Shown here: piece after piece, positions 1 through 5,701 of the stretch
How positions within the stretch are numbered: the stretch's first letter is position 1
Layout: each line of letters opens with the position of its first letter
Assembly (NCBI GenBank): GCA_024279075.1
Contig: JAJRRX010000110.1
Span: 1 to 5,778, forward strand
Source of the DNA: Alphaproteobacteria bacterium
GTDB taxonomy: Bacteria; Pseudomonadota; Alphaproteobacteria; Rhodobacterales; Rhodobacteraceae
Reading direction: 5' to 3'
DNA length: 5,778 bases
The notes under the pieces: model-generated
Seen by the model: only the letters and a program-made list of their open reading frames with translations
What the model was told of the DNA's origin: nothing
The model's database searches: none
Program-made: the position numbers and the translations under genes

Positions 1-83
1 CGTGGCACACCACGTGGTTTGTTCGGCAGTAGTGGCTTGATGTTATTGAATTGTTCTTGCGTTAACCAAAATGTCCCAGACAT
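1..83 (-). CDS. IS5-family transposase, N-terminal fragment (cut by window edge)
   Basis: Read leftward from an ATG at 83-81, this gives 27 codons beginning MSGTFWLTQEQFNNIKPLLP and continuing NKPRGVPR to the window edge. This opening (a T/W-L-T start, then a 'KPLLP' and 'RGVPR' stretch) is the characteristic N-terminus of IS5-family DDE transposases, most like the IS427/IS1031-type groups common in alphaproteobacteria. An AGGGAGA ribosome-binding site lies about six bases upstream (plus-strand 89-95), which fixes the start. The catalytic DDE residues would lie outside the window, so I cannot tell whether the gene is intact. Members of these groups are often split into two overlapping frames joined by programmed frameshifting; that cannot be judged here. 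The family call rests on recognising the N-terminal pattern, and the group assignment is less certain. Confidence 0.8.
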   Translation of the reverse strand, partial: MSGTFWLTQEQFNNIKPLLPNKPRGVP

Positions 84-126
84 GAAATTCTCCCTGTTTC
101 ATACCTTGAATCACAATTCCGTTTAT
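1..126 (-). mobile_element. 5' end of an IS5-family insertion sequence
   Basis: The transposase leader includes, on the minus strand, a TTGTGATTC stretch (plus-strand 110-118) about 27-35 bases upstream of the transposase ATG. In IS5-family elements of the IS427-like groups the terminal inverted repeat commonly ends in such a sequence, so the outer boundary is probably at about 118-126. The bases beyond it (TTATAGG) could include the short TA or TNA target duplication these elements make. The opposite end is outside the window, so neither the inverted repeat nor the duplication can be confirmed. The element is oriented so that its transposase points away from the window's genes. Confidence 0.6.
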
Positions 127-170
127 AGGTCTACGCCCTAAGTGTTGGTTCAAGGCTGTTGGCTGTTAAG

Positions 171-213
171 GGATGCGCTCCGCGCGGGGATATTTAAGAG
201 AACAAAGAAGATG
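171..213 (+). repeat. Gene-end motif, left copy (terminator-like)
   Basis: A short self-complementary GC run (GCGC-TCC-GCGC, 175-185) is followed by GGGGATATTT, four variable bases and GAACAAAGAAGA. A second copy of the 3' part lies on the minus strand at 5620-5649. I recall similar hairpin + GGGGATATTT + GAA-rich tails after gene ends in Rhodobacteraceae genomes. In this orientation it would end a rightward gene lying to the left, where the IS5-family element now sits. It is also convergent with the end of the large leftward gene at 225. The terminator role is inferred; the repetition within the window is seen directly. Confidence 0.55.
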
Positions 214-224
214 TAAAGGGCGCT

Positions 225-2588
225 TTAAGGCATCCGCAGTATCTGGTTTTTGCTGCCTTTTTGGATGCGCACCGAGCTGGCACCGATGGCAGATACTCTC
301 CAACCGCTCAGGCGGTCGCCAGATTTTACCTTGACATAACGCCCCGATGGCATCCGCACCAAGGCGCGCCGCGCGCTGGGTTTGCCAAACACGCCCACAA
401 GGCTCATTTTACGTTTGTTAAAGCGGCTTTTTTCGGTGGCGGCTTTGGCCACGGTGGTGGTGGTGGGGCTTGAGGATGGTTTCGAGGTGCCGGCAGCGGT
501 TTTTGGGGTTTTGCCTGTTGTTTTGGTGGTGCCATCACTGGCGCGCGCGGCCAAATTGGCGAAATTTGCCGGGCGCGTTTTGGGTTTCGGGCTTATGGCT
601 ATTGCCAGACGGGTGGCGCTGCTGAGGGTGTTTTGTGCAGGTTTGATTTCAATCTTCGGGGCAACGGGTGCAAACTTTAGGTTCGATGGCCGTTTCTTGG
701 CGCGGTAACCAGATAAAGTTGGGTCCGCCCGTGCAATCAGGCTTTGGGGATCAACAACTGGCGCGGCTTTTAGGCCTGCGGGTCTGGCACGTGGTTTCTT
801 ACCGGCGAGCGCCGGATCTGCAAGGGCAAGCAACGGCAGCGCCGCCTCCTCTGTCAGGGCAATTACCGGTTTTGGAATGGCCAGATATGCCGGTCGCGCG
901 CGGGCTTTGATTCCGGCCAGCGCCGGATCGGCGCGGGCGAGGAGCGTGGCAGGTTCCTGCACTGAGGCCGGTGTTTCATCCAGTTCCACAGGTTGCAAAT
1001 TGGCGGGGCGGGGGCGGGCCTTTTTTCCGGCCAAAGCGGGGTCAGCCAGTGCCAAAATGGACAGCGCAGGCCCCGATATTCCAGGCAGTGTTTCTGCGGC
1101 CAAAGGCAGGGGTAATGCCATCAATGGAATTTGGTTCTGTACAACTGCCGCCTGAAGGGCAGGCGATTGCGGGCCATTCTCTGCCAACACGGGCGGGGAT
1201 AATTGCGACGGCGCAGGCGTGCCGGCGAATGACAGCAACAAATCAACCGGCGTCAGCCCTTCGGGGCGCGGACGAGGGCGGAATCCCGCCAGCGGATCCG
1301 GCAGCGGTGCAATTTCCGGGCGCGGGCGCGACACAACTTGTGGTCGGCCACTGAATATCAGGATGTTTTCCGGTCCAAGCGTCCCTTCTGGTGATGGGAT
1401 CAGCGTTCCCGGTTCCGCTGTCACTGCGGCGGGCGGCGGTGGCGGCGGGTCGGCCGGGGCGCGCGCATCCTGTGGTGGCGTTTGATAGCTCGGTTCTGGT
1501 TGCACCAACAGGCTCTGGATCATTTCGGCATAGGCTGTATCGGGCGGCGTGAAGGCCGCGAAAACCAACGGATCACCGGCCACATTCTGTGCCACTTGTG
1601 GCAGGGCCATTTCCAGTTGCAAGCCTGCAAGAATGTCATCATCCAGCGCAATTTCCGGCAGATCGCGATGTGCCTCATTCAGGGCCAGCGCGTCGGTCTT
1701 ATGATGTGTCGTGCTTGCCTGAAATGTTGGTGGCAGCGCTCCTTGTTGCGCTGTCGGACGGGCCAGACGCGCAATCGGTGACAGGGATGTTCGCCCGATA
1801 TCCGGTATCACGATATCAGGGTAAGCAGTGGTTTCCGGCGCAATCAAAGTGGCGGTCTGGGGGGCGGAAAAATCAGGTGCCACTTCGGGTTCAGGTGTTG
1901 GTTCGGGCGGGGCTAGGGCCACTTCGGGCTGTGGTGATACCGCTGGTTTTGCAAGGGCTGGCTGTTCCAGTTGCGCAACGGGTGGCTGTGGTTCGGGCGC
2001 TGGTGCCCAGAACTTTACATAGCCAAAATATCCGATCGCAAGGCCCACTGCGCCGGCTGCCACCACGCGACTGAGCATGGGCAGAATCGGTTTGCGCGGC
2101 GGTTTGAGGTAAAACCGCGGTTCACGCGGAAATTCACGCGCAGTGTGATCCGTGGTGAAATAAACCGCTTCAAAGCCATATTGCGAGGCGAATGTCTCGG
2201 CCTCCTGCAATGTTTCTCGCGCCGCAATGGCCACGGGGGCCATGTTTCCCACGCCCTTGGCATCCAGATCATAAACGACCTGGTTCAAGGGATAAGGTGT
2301 TAATGCGGTAATCAGTTTGCGCGCATGGGATACTGCTGCATCCCCCTCAAACACCCCTAATTTCAGGCGCGACATCATCACTTCGCTGCGTGGAATGCGC
2401 ACCACAGTTTTTACCGGATTGCCGTGGGTGATCCCGGCCTTGACGCGCAGGTCTTCAATTTCAATTCGGATATTGGGCGCATCTAATGCCACCTGACCAA
2501 GCGCGATCCATCCGCCACCTTTGCGGTGCCAGAGCGTGATGCCGTCATTAGACAAATCAAGCGCGAAAATGGGCCTTGCTTCAGCCAT
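225..2588 (-). CDS. Large hybrid membrane protein: PilM/GspL-like N-terminus, Pro-rich repeat linker, PilP/GspC-like C-terminus
   Basis: This is a 787-residue protein of unknown function. I chose ATG 2588 (MAEARPIFALDL); an in-frame TTG at 2597 would add three residues (MGK) and neither start has a strong ribosome-binding site. Numbered from that TTG: residues 1-165 resemble the ATPase-fold fragment of PilM/GspL-type pilus or secretion proteins; about 171-197 is a hydrophobic membrane segment with basic residues before it, implying a cytoplasmic N-terminus; about 198-730 is Pro/Ala-rich and probably disordered in the periplasm, with a six-proline run at 384-389 and tandem 'ADPALAG..RxRPxxL' repeats at 515-640. 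Residues 731-790 (GVFGKPSARRALVRMPSG, then V.SGDRL.GW.V) look like the small beta domain of PilP/GspC. It ends 142 bases from an IS-encoded transposase and is divergent from the SIMPL gene. Such proteins may be mislabelled as translation initiation factor IF-2 because of their Pro/Ala content; no GTPase motifs are present. The domain calls are by eye. Confidence 0.85.
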   Translation of the reverse strand: MAEARPIFALDLSNDGITLWHRKGGGWIALGQVALDAPNIRIEIEDLRVKAGITHGNPVKTVVRIPRSEVMMSRLKLGVFEGDAAVSHARKLITALTPYPLNQVVYDLDAKGVGNMAPVAIAARETLQEAETFASQYGFEAVYFTTDHTAREFPREPRFYLKPPRKPILPMLSRVVAAGAVGLAIGYFGYVKFWAPAPEPQPPVAQLEQPALAKPAVSPQPEVALAPPEPTPEPEVAPDFSAPQTATLIAPETTAYPDIVIPDIGRTSLSPIARLARPTAQQGALPPTFQASTTHHKTDALALNEAHRDLPEIALDDDILAGLQLEMALPQVAQNVAGDPLVFAAFTPPDTAYAEMIQSLLVQPEPSYQTPPQDARAPADPPPPPPAAVTAEPGTLIPSPEGTLGPENILIFSGRPQVVSRPRPEIAPLPDPLAGFRPRPRPEGLTPVDLLLSFAGTPAPSQLSPPVLAENGPQSPALQAAVVQNQIPLMALPLPLAAETLPGISGPALSILALADPALAGKKARPRPANLQPVELDETPASVQEPATLLARADPALAGIKARARPAYLAIPKPVIALTEEAALPLLALADPALAGKKPRARPAGLKAAPVVDPQSLIARADPTLSGYRAKKRPSNLKFAPVAPKIEIKPAQNTLSSATRLAIAISPKPKTRPANFANLAARASDGTTKTTGKTPKTAAGTSKPSSSPTTTTVAKAATEKSRFNKRKMSLVGVFGKPSARRALVRMPSGRYVKVKSGDRLSGWRVSAIGASSVRIQKGSKNQILRMP
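678..1055 (-). repeat. Tandem protein repeats 'ADPALAGxKxRxRPxxL' inside the large membrane protein
   Basis: Four clear copies lie at residues 515-534, 552-572, 589-609 and 620-640 (numbered from TTG 2597), each with L-A-R/L-ADP-A/T-L-A/S-G, then a basic RxRP or KKRP block and a closing L. The ADP motifs are spaced 38, 37 and 31 residues apart, joined by variable Pro/Ala/Val linkers. A degenerate copy precedes them at residues 431-448 (DPLAGFRPRPRPEGL, bases 1254-1307), and a worn copy follows at 664-679 (KTRPANF, bases 561-608). The copies are similar in protein but clearly diverged in DNA, so the array is old and apparently maintained at protein level rather than a recent slippage product. 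Confidence 0.8.
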
Positions 2589-2640
2589 TTTACCCAATGC
2601 TACCCGTCATATTCGATTCCGTATTCCCCACCGTGCGGCT

Positions 2641-2668
2641 ATACTATTTCATTGATAATAGCCATCAA
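2641..2668 (-). promoter_or_regulatory. Candidate promoter for the large membrane protein gene
   Basis: On the minus strand TTGATG (2668-2663) and TAGTAT (2646-2641) are separated by 16 bases, matching four of six positions in each sigma-70-type box. Transcription would begin about 45 bases before the ATG at 2588. A six-base inverted repeat, ATTGAT (2651-2656) and ATCAAT (2664-2669), covers the -35 box and the spacer and could be an operator. A GATTC site (2615-2619), the sequence type methylated by CcrM in many alphaproteobacteria, lies in the leader. All of this is inference from sequence. Confidence 0.35.
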
Positions 2669-2712
2669 TTTGATTTTTACATCGGCTGTAGGGCGTGTTT
2701 GTGCCGGTTTTT

Positions 2713-2750
2713 TTGGTTTTTTCTGTGACGATGGTAGTATCCATCACAGA
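2713..2750 (+). promoter_or_regulatory. Candidate SIMPL-gene promoter with imperfect inverted repeat
   Basis: TTGGTT (2713-2718) and TAGTAT (2735-2740), 16 bases apart, form a weak sigma-70-like promoter about 46 bases before the SIMPL start. The -10 box sits exactly in the centre of an imperfect inverted repeat at 2722-2750: TCTGT and GATGG on the left pair with CCATC and ACAGA on the right, with a three-base insertion (GAC) in the left arm and a six-base centre. This could be an operator occluding the -10 box. It lacks a T tract on its 3' side in either direction that would suggest a terminator, apart from T-rich sequence on its left. Confidence 0.35.
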
Positions 2751-2786
2751 CTGCTAAATTTCAGGTGAATAACAAGGAGAAAATCC

Positions 2787-3482
2787 ATGCGTTTTTTTAC
2801 AGTACTTTCGATTGCAACATTAATGGTTGTCGGGGCCGCGCAGGCCCAGAACCTGCCGGAAACCCGCAAGATCACAGTTCAGGGCGAGGGGGTGATACTG
2901 ACATCTCCCGATATGGCGATGATCACCGTCGGGGTCTCGCGATCTGCCAAAAAGGCCGCGGCGGCCTTATCGGCAAATTCTTCTGACATGAGCGCAGTTT
3001 TTAAAGTGCTGGTCGCCGCAGGGATCGCCCCCCGCGATATGCAGACTTCGGGATTGTCATTGCATCCGCGCCGCGAACGGCGCTCGTCTAACGATTTGCC
3101 CCCCAAGATCGTCGGATACGAAGCCGTCAACACCGTGCATATACGCGTGCGTGATATTGACAGCCTTGGGGCGGTGCTGGATCAACTGGCCCGCGCCGGA
3201 GCAAACCAAATACATTCCATCAGCTTTGGCATACAAGAACCGCGCCCGTTGATGGACCAGGCGCGCCAAGCGGCGGTGCTGGATGCCCGATCCAAAGCCG
3301 AGTTATATGCGAAAGCGGCGGGGGTATCCCTTGGGGATGTTCTGCGCATTGACGAAGTGGGCGGTGGGCAGCAGCAACCCCAATTTGCCCGAATGGGGGC
3401 GATGGCAGCAGAGGCCATGCCAATTGCACGCGGTGAAACGGGCATTAATGTAAATGTGCAAATTGTCTATTTGTTGGAATAG
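2787..3482 (+). CDS. SIMPL-domain (DUF541) periplasmic protein
   Basis: This is a 231-residue protein. The start is firmly set by AAGGAGA (2774-2780) six bases before the ATG. Residues 1-20 form a signal peptide (MRFFTVLSIATLMVVGAAQA), with a likely signal-peptidase I cut after AQA, so the mature protein should be exported. The remainder fits the SIMPL/DUF541 family over its usual length: an opening 'ITVQGEGVILTSPDMAMITVGV' type strand, 'VLVAAGIAPRDMQTSGLSLHP' in the middle, a GYEAVNTVHIRVRD strand, an 'ARSKAELYAKAAGVSLGDVLRIDE' helix and loop, and a final INVNVQIVYLLE strand. Relatives include E. coli YggE, linked to oxidative-stress tolerance, and the BP26 antigen of Brucella, which forms ring-like oligomers; the molecular role is not established. 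The gene stands alone, divergent from the large membrane protein gene, and is followed by a strong terminator. Confidence 0.93.
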   Translation: MRFFTVLSIATLMVVGAAQAQNLPETRKITVQGEGVILTSPDMAMITVGVSRSAKKAAAALSANSSDMSAVFKVLVAAGIAPRDMQTSGLSLHPRRERRSSNDLPPKIVGYEAVNTVHIRVRDIDSLGAVLDQLARAGANQIHSISFGIQEPRPLMDQARQAAVLDARSKAELYAKAAGVSLGDVLRIDEVGGGQQQPQFARMGAMAAEAMPIARGETGINVNVQIVYLLE

Positions 3483-3511
3483 ATCAATCGCCCCGAGGCC
3501 GTTATGAATAA

Positions 3512-3539
3512 AAAAGGCCCGCATATTCGCGGGCCTTTT
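3512..3539. terminator. Bidirectional intrinsic terminator
   Basis: GGCCCGC (3516-3522) and GCGGGCC (3529-3535) form a perfect seven-base-pair GC stem with a six-base loop. An A tract on the left (3511-3515) and TTTT on the right (3536-3539) extend the pairing by four. Read rightward it ends the SIMPL transcript 29 bases after its stop codon. Read leftward it ends in a T-rich tract and would terminate the M23-bactofilin transcript about 78 bases past the bactofilin stop. One element therefore serves both convergent units. Confidence 0.9.
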
Positions 3540-3609
3540 CTGTGCAATTGAATGCGGTGGTAATCTGGACGTTCGCGAAAGACCGATAGCGGCATTTCAC
3601 CATAAAGTC

Positions 3610-3624
3610 GCACCTTTTAGGTGC
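3610..3624 (-). other. Small hairpin across the bactofilin stop codon
   Basis: GCACC (3610-3614) and GGTGC (3620-3624) can pair around a five-base loop that contains most of the bactofilin stop codon (3617-3619). There is no T tract after it in the direction of transcription, so it is not a convincing terminator. It might stabilise the mRNA 3' end or be chance. Confidence 0.3.
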
Positions 3625-4111
3625 TTGGCATCGGCTTTTTAGCGGCGGAGGCGTTCAGCGGATCTTCTTGCCGTTGAACGGAGCCTTCAAAATGGGCACC
3701 ACTCTCGATTGCGATAGTTTTGTGGATGATGTCACCCTCGACCTTGGCCGAAGACGTCAGGCGTACTTTCAAGCCACGCACACGTCCGATGACACGGCCA
3801 TTGACCACAACATCATCTGCCACGATTTCACCTTTTACCGTGGCGCCATCGCCAACGGTCAGCAAATGGGCGCGAATGTCGCCCTCTACCGTACCTTCAA
3901 CCTGAATATCGCCAGTGGTCTTTAGATTGCCGGTGATTGTCAGGTCGGTCGACAGGATTGACGGCGCAGGTTTGGCCTTGGGGGCGGCGGGGGCAGGGGT
4001 TGCACTGCCGGATACCGGATTAGGGCTTGGCGCGGTAGGGGCCGTTGGTTTGGCCGGTGCGGCACCTTTGTCTGATTTCGACGGGTCGTTGATTTTGCTT
4101 TTAGAAAACAT
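3617..4111 (-). CDS. Bactofilin (polymer-forming cytoskeletal protein)
   Basis: This 164-residue protein is of typical bactofilin size. The N-terminus MFSKSK resembles the MFSK-type membrane-targeting sequence described for alphaproteobacterial bactofilins such as Caulobacter BacA. Residues 14-50 are a Pro/Ala/Lys/Ser-rich flexible tail. Residues 51-148 form the bactofilin (DUF583) beta-helix, with repeating short hydrophobic strands and glycine turns: LTITGNLKTTGDIQVEGTVEGDI, TVGDGATVKGEIVADDVVVNGRVIG, SSAKVEGDI, IAIESGAHFEGSV. A short polar tail follows. Bactofilins polymerise without nucleotide at the inner membrane and recruit cell-wall enzymes. The ATG lies inside the end of the upstream M23 peptidase gene with an 11-base overlap (ATGTTTTCTAA), and AAGG about ten bases upstream is the only ribosome-binding site, so translational coupling to the peptidase is likely. 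The family is certain; the specific role (shape, stalk, polarity) is not. Confidence 0.95.
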   Translation of the reverse strand: MFSKSKINDPSKSDKGAAPAKPTAPTAPSPNPVSGSATPAPAAPKAKPAPSILSTDLTITGNLKTTGDIQVEGTVEGDIRAHLLTVGDGATVKGEIVADDVVVNGRVIGRVRGLKVRLTSSAKVEGDIIHKTIAIESGAHFEGSVQRQEDPLNASAAKKPMPST

Positions 4112-5438
4112 TTCGGGCAGCCTTCATGTAGGTCATCGGGTTGATGGGTTTTCCGTTTTTACGGATTTCGTAATGTAGATGCACGCCAGTGCTTCTTCCT
4201 GTAGTGCCCATATCACCTATTCTATCCCCGCGCGAGACCCTTTGTCCGAGTTTCACTTTAATTCGGTTCAAATGAGCGAAAAACGTCTCGAGTCCTCCGG
4301 CGTGGCGAATTTTGATTAAGTTGCCATAGCCGCTCTGACGGCCGGCAAACGTAACCACACCATCGCCGGGGGCGATAATGGGCGTGCCACGGCTCCCGGC
4401 CATATCAGACCCTTTATGCAGGCGGCGCCCGCCGTTCTTGGGGTCCTTACGATAGCCAAAGCCACTGGTGTTACGATAACTGCCGCGCACCGGAATAAGC
4501 AAAGGCAGTTTCTTGGCAGCCAACTGCATCAATCCAACTCTATCGAGTGATCTCAGCAGCAAACTTGTCCGGTTATTCAACGGGTTAACCCCGTTTCCTT
4601 TAGTAGATATGGCCAAAGGCGTCAAAGGCCCACCCGTGCCGGAATAGCCACGGCGCACTTCTTTCAGCAATTTTTCCGTGTCAATACCTGTGCGCTTTAG
4701 AACCTTTTCGATCGGCGACAAGGACAGCTCGACAGCCTGTTCCAGCCGCACAAATATCCGGTCATTTTGTTCTTGGCGCAGGCGTGCCGTCACCGTCATC
4801 TCGGACATCTGGTCATAAAGATCTTCCGTCACAACCCGCATCTCGTCACGTTCGCCAACAGTGTTGTCCAGCGCCCGCGTCAAATAAGTCAGGGTTTCCT
4901 CGGTATCTCGCGCACCGCCTAAACGGGTATTAAGAGAGCCGGTAATTGCCTGCATTTCCGCCAAAATACTGTCGGAACTCTTCTGCGCTTTATCGCGTGC
5001 GGATACGGCTTTTTGCAGCTTTTGCTGCATAATTTTCAGGCCGGTGGCCAGTTCGCGGCGCTCTTCTTCGGCCCCGAGCAACTCATTTTGTTGCAGGGAA
5101 ATCTGTTCCAGCGCGATGTAAAACCGACCCTGTGCCGTTTGCGCCTCAAGTGCCCGTTGGTCCCGCTCGCCGGATAATTCGTTCAACCGCGCCTCGTAAG
5201 CCCGCTGCAAAACCTCTGCTTGCGTTTTGCCGCTTTGCGCGCTCATGCGATCCAGCATCAGGGCCGAGGTGGCAATCACAGTCCAGCAAAAACCCACAGC
5301 AACAAAGCCGCCAAAAAGGGTTTGCAACAGGGGGGATGCCCGGAAATACCGGGTGGTTGTTTCCGTGCGCAGATAAATCCGCTGTTCCGGCACATGTCGC
5401 GATAACAACATATTTATTTTAGCAAACAGTACAGTCAT
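4101..5438 (-). CDS. Membrane-anchored M23 (LytM-type) peptidoglycan endopeptidase
   Basis: This 445-residue protein starts at an ATG seven bases after AGGGA (5446-5450). Residues 1-35 are a basic cytoplasmic tail, and about 36-62 form one membrane helix (LLQTLFGGFVAVGFCWTVIA). Residues 65-235 are a Glu/Gln/Arg-rich predicted coiled coil in the periplasm, followed by a linker. Residues 325-435 form the M23 domain. Its zinc-binding and catalytic residues are all present: H341 and D345 (HKGSD), H389 (FFAHL) and H420/H422 (HLHYE). It is therefore expected to be an active metallo-endopeptidase that cuts peptide cross-links in peptidoglycan, unlike degenerate EnvC/NlpD-type activators. The coiled coil plus M23 layout also resembles EnvC-type proteins, but a membrane anchor and co-transcribed bactofilin point to the LmdC/BacA-type morphogenesis module described in Hyphomonas neptunium. 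It is the first gene of the operon and overlaps the bactofilin start. Confidence 0.94.
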   Translation of the reverse strand: MTVLFAKINMLLSRHVPEQRIYLRTETTTRYFRASPLLQTLFGGFVAVGFCWTVIATSALMLDRMSAQSGKTQAEVLQRAYEARLNELSGERDQRALEAQTAQGRFYIALEQISLQQNELLGAEEERRELATGLKIMQQKLQKAVSARDKAQKSSDSILAEMQAITGSLNTRLGGARDTEETLTYLTRALDNTVGERDEMRVVTEDLYDQMSEMTVTARLRQEQNDRIFVRLEQAVELSLSPIEKVLKRTGIDTEKLLKEVRRGYSGTGGPLTPLAISTKGNGVNPLNNRTSLLLRSLDRVGLMQLAAKKLPLLIPVRGSYRNTSGFGYRKDPKNGGRRLHKGSDMAGSRGTPIIAPGDGVVTFAGRQSGYGNLIKIRHAGGLETFFAHLNRIKVKLGQRVSRGDRIGDMGTTGRSTGVHLHYEIRKNGKPINPMTYMKAARNVF

Positions 5439-5666
5439 TCAAATTTCCCTTTGCCTCGTGGGAATGCCTTGGGCAGGCCTCTTGGTTTTGCCTTTTTACA
5501 AAGGCTTGCGCAGGTTTAGGTTTTTTTAACACCCCAAGCAAGATTTTCCTTTGTCGCAGGGCAAAACAGGCAAAAATTGTCTCGTATTGTCCAGAACACC
5601 ACAATATTGGGGCGGGACTACCTCTTCTTTGTTCAGAAAAATATCCCCCAAAGCGTTTCAACTTTT
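5439..5666 (-). promoter_or_regulatory. Leader and upstream region of the M23-bactofilin operon
   Basis: No gene is visible here. A six-base-pair hairpin, GCCTTT (5490-5495) and AAAGGC (5500-5505), lies in the likely 5' leader. TTTA-N7-TTAA (5515-5529) is one base from the TTAA-N7-TTAA pattern of CtrA sites. A weak sigma-70-like pair occurs on the minus strand: TTGTGG (5604-5599), 17 bases, GACAAT (5581-5576). The promoter is therefore probably within about 5570-5610, but nothing matches consensus well. The right copy of the gene-end motif occupies the distal end. Confidence 0.35.
5620..5649 (-). repeat. Gene-end motif, right copy (terminator-like)
   Basis: Read on the minus strand this is GGGGGATATTT, four variable bases (TTCT) and GAACAAAGAAGA. 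Over the 28 aligned bases it matches the left copy (186-213) at 23. It is preceded on the minus strand by CCCCAAAAG (5670-5662), a loop, and CTTTGGGG (5653-5646), which pair with one bulged A, and it is followed by a T-rich run. This makes a plausible terminator for a leftward gene lying to the right, where an IS1595-type element now begins. The four outermost bases of the hairpin coincide with the IS end. Confidence 0.55.
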
Positions 5667-5678
5667 GGGGCTGACCCA

Positions 5679-5701
5679 GATAACCCAAAAAAGGGGTTAT
5701 C
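5679..5701 (+). promoter_or_regulatory. Hairpin covering the transposase ribosome-binding site
   Basis: GATAACCC (5679-5686) and GGGTTATC (5694-5701) form a perfect eight-base-pair stem with the loop AAAAAAG. The transposase ribosome-binding site AAGGGG (5691-5696) lies partly in the loop and partly in the 3' arm, and the ATG at 5702 follows the stem directly. In a transcript entering from outside the element the site would be partly hidden, a strategy known from other insertion sequences (for example IS10 and IS50) to limit transposase made from read-through RNA. That function is inferred here. Confidence 0.5.

Noticed and set aside
678..1055. CRISPR or recent tandem DNA repeat
   Set aside because: The repetition is in protein sequence with diverged codons and uneven spacing, inside an open frame.
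261..1485. Several rightward frames with Gly/Ala-rich translations
   Set aside because: They are antisense readings of the proline-rich and repeat regions of the large gene; low-complexity composition explains their length.
1589..2074. Rightward open frame of 161 codons
   Set aside because: It lies entirely opposite the large membrane protein gene, has no ribosome-binding site or recognisable motif, and is a product of GC-rich third positions on the other strand.
225..2597. Translation initiation factor IF-2 as identity of the large protein
   Set aside because: No G-domain motifs (GxxxxGKT/S, NKxD) are present; similarity is only Pro/Ala composition.
2879..3524. Leftward frames opposite the SIMPL gene
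   Set aside because: The sense gene has a signal peptide, a good ribosome-binding site and a family match; these are shadows.
4101..5438. Degenerate (inactive) EnvC/NlpD-like amidase activator
   Set aside because: All M23 zinc-binding and catalytic residues (H341, D345, H389, H420, H422) are present.
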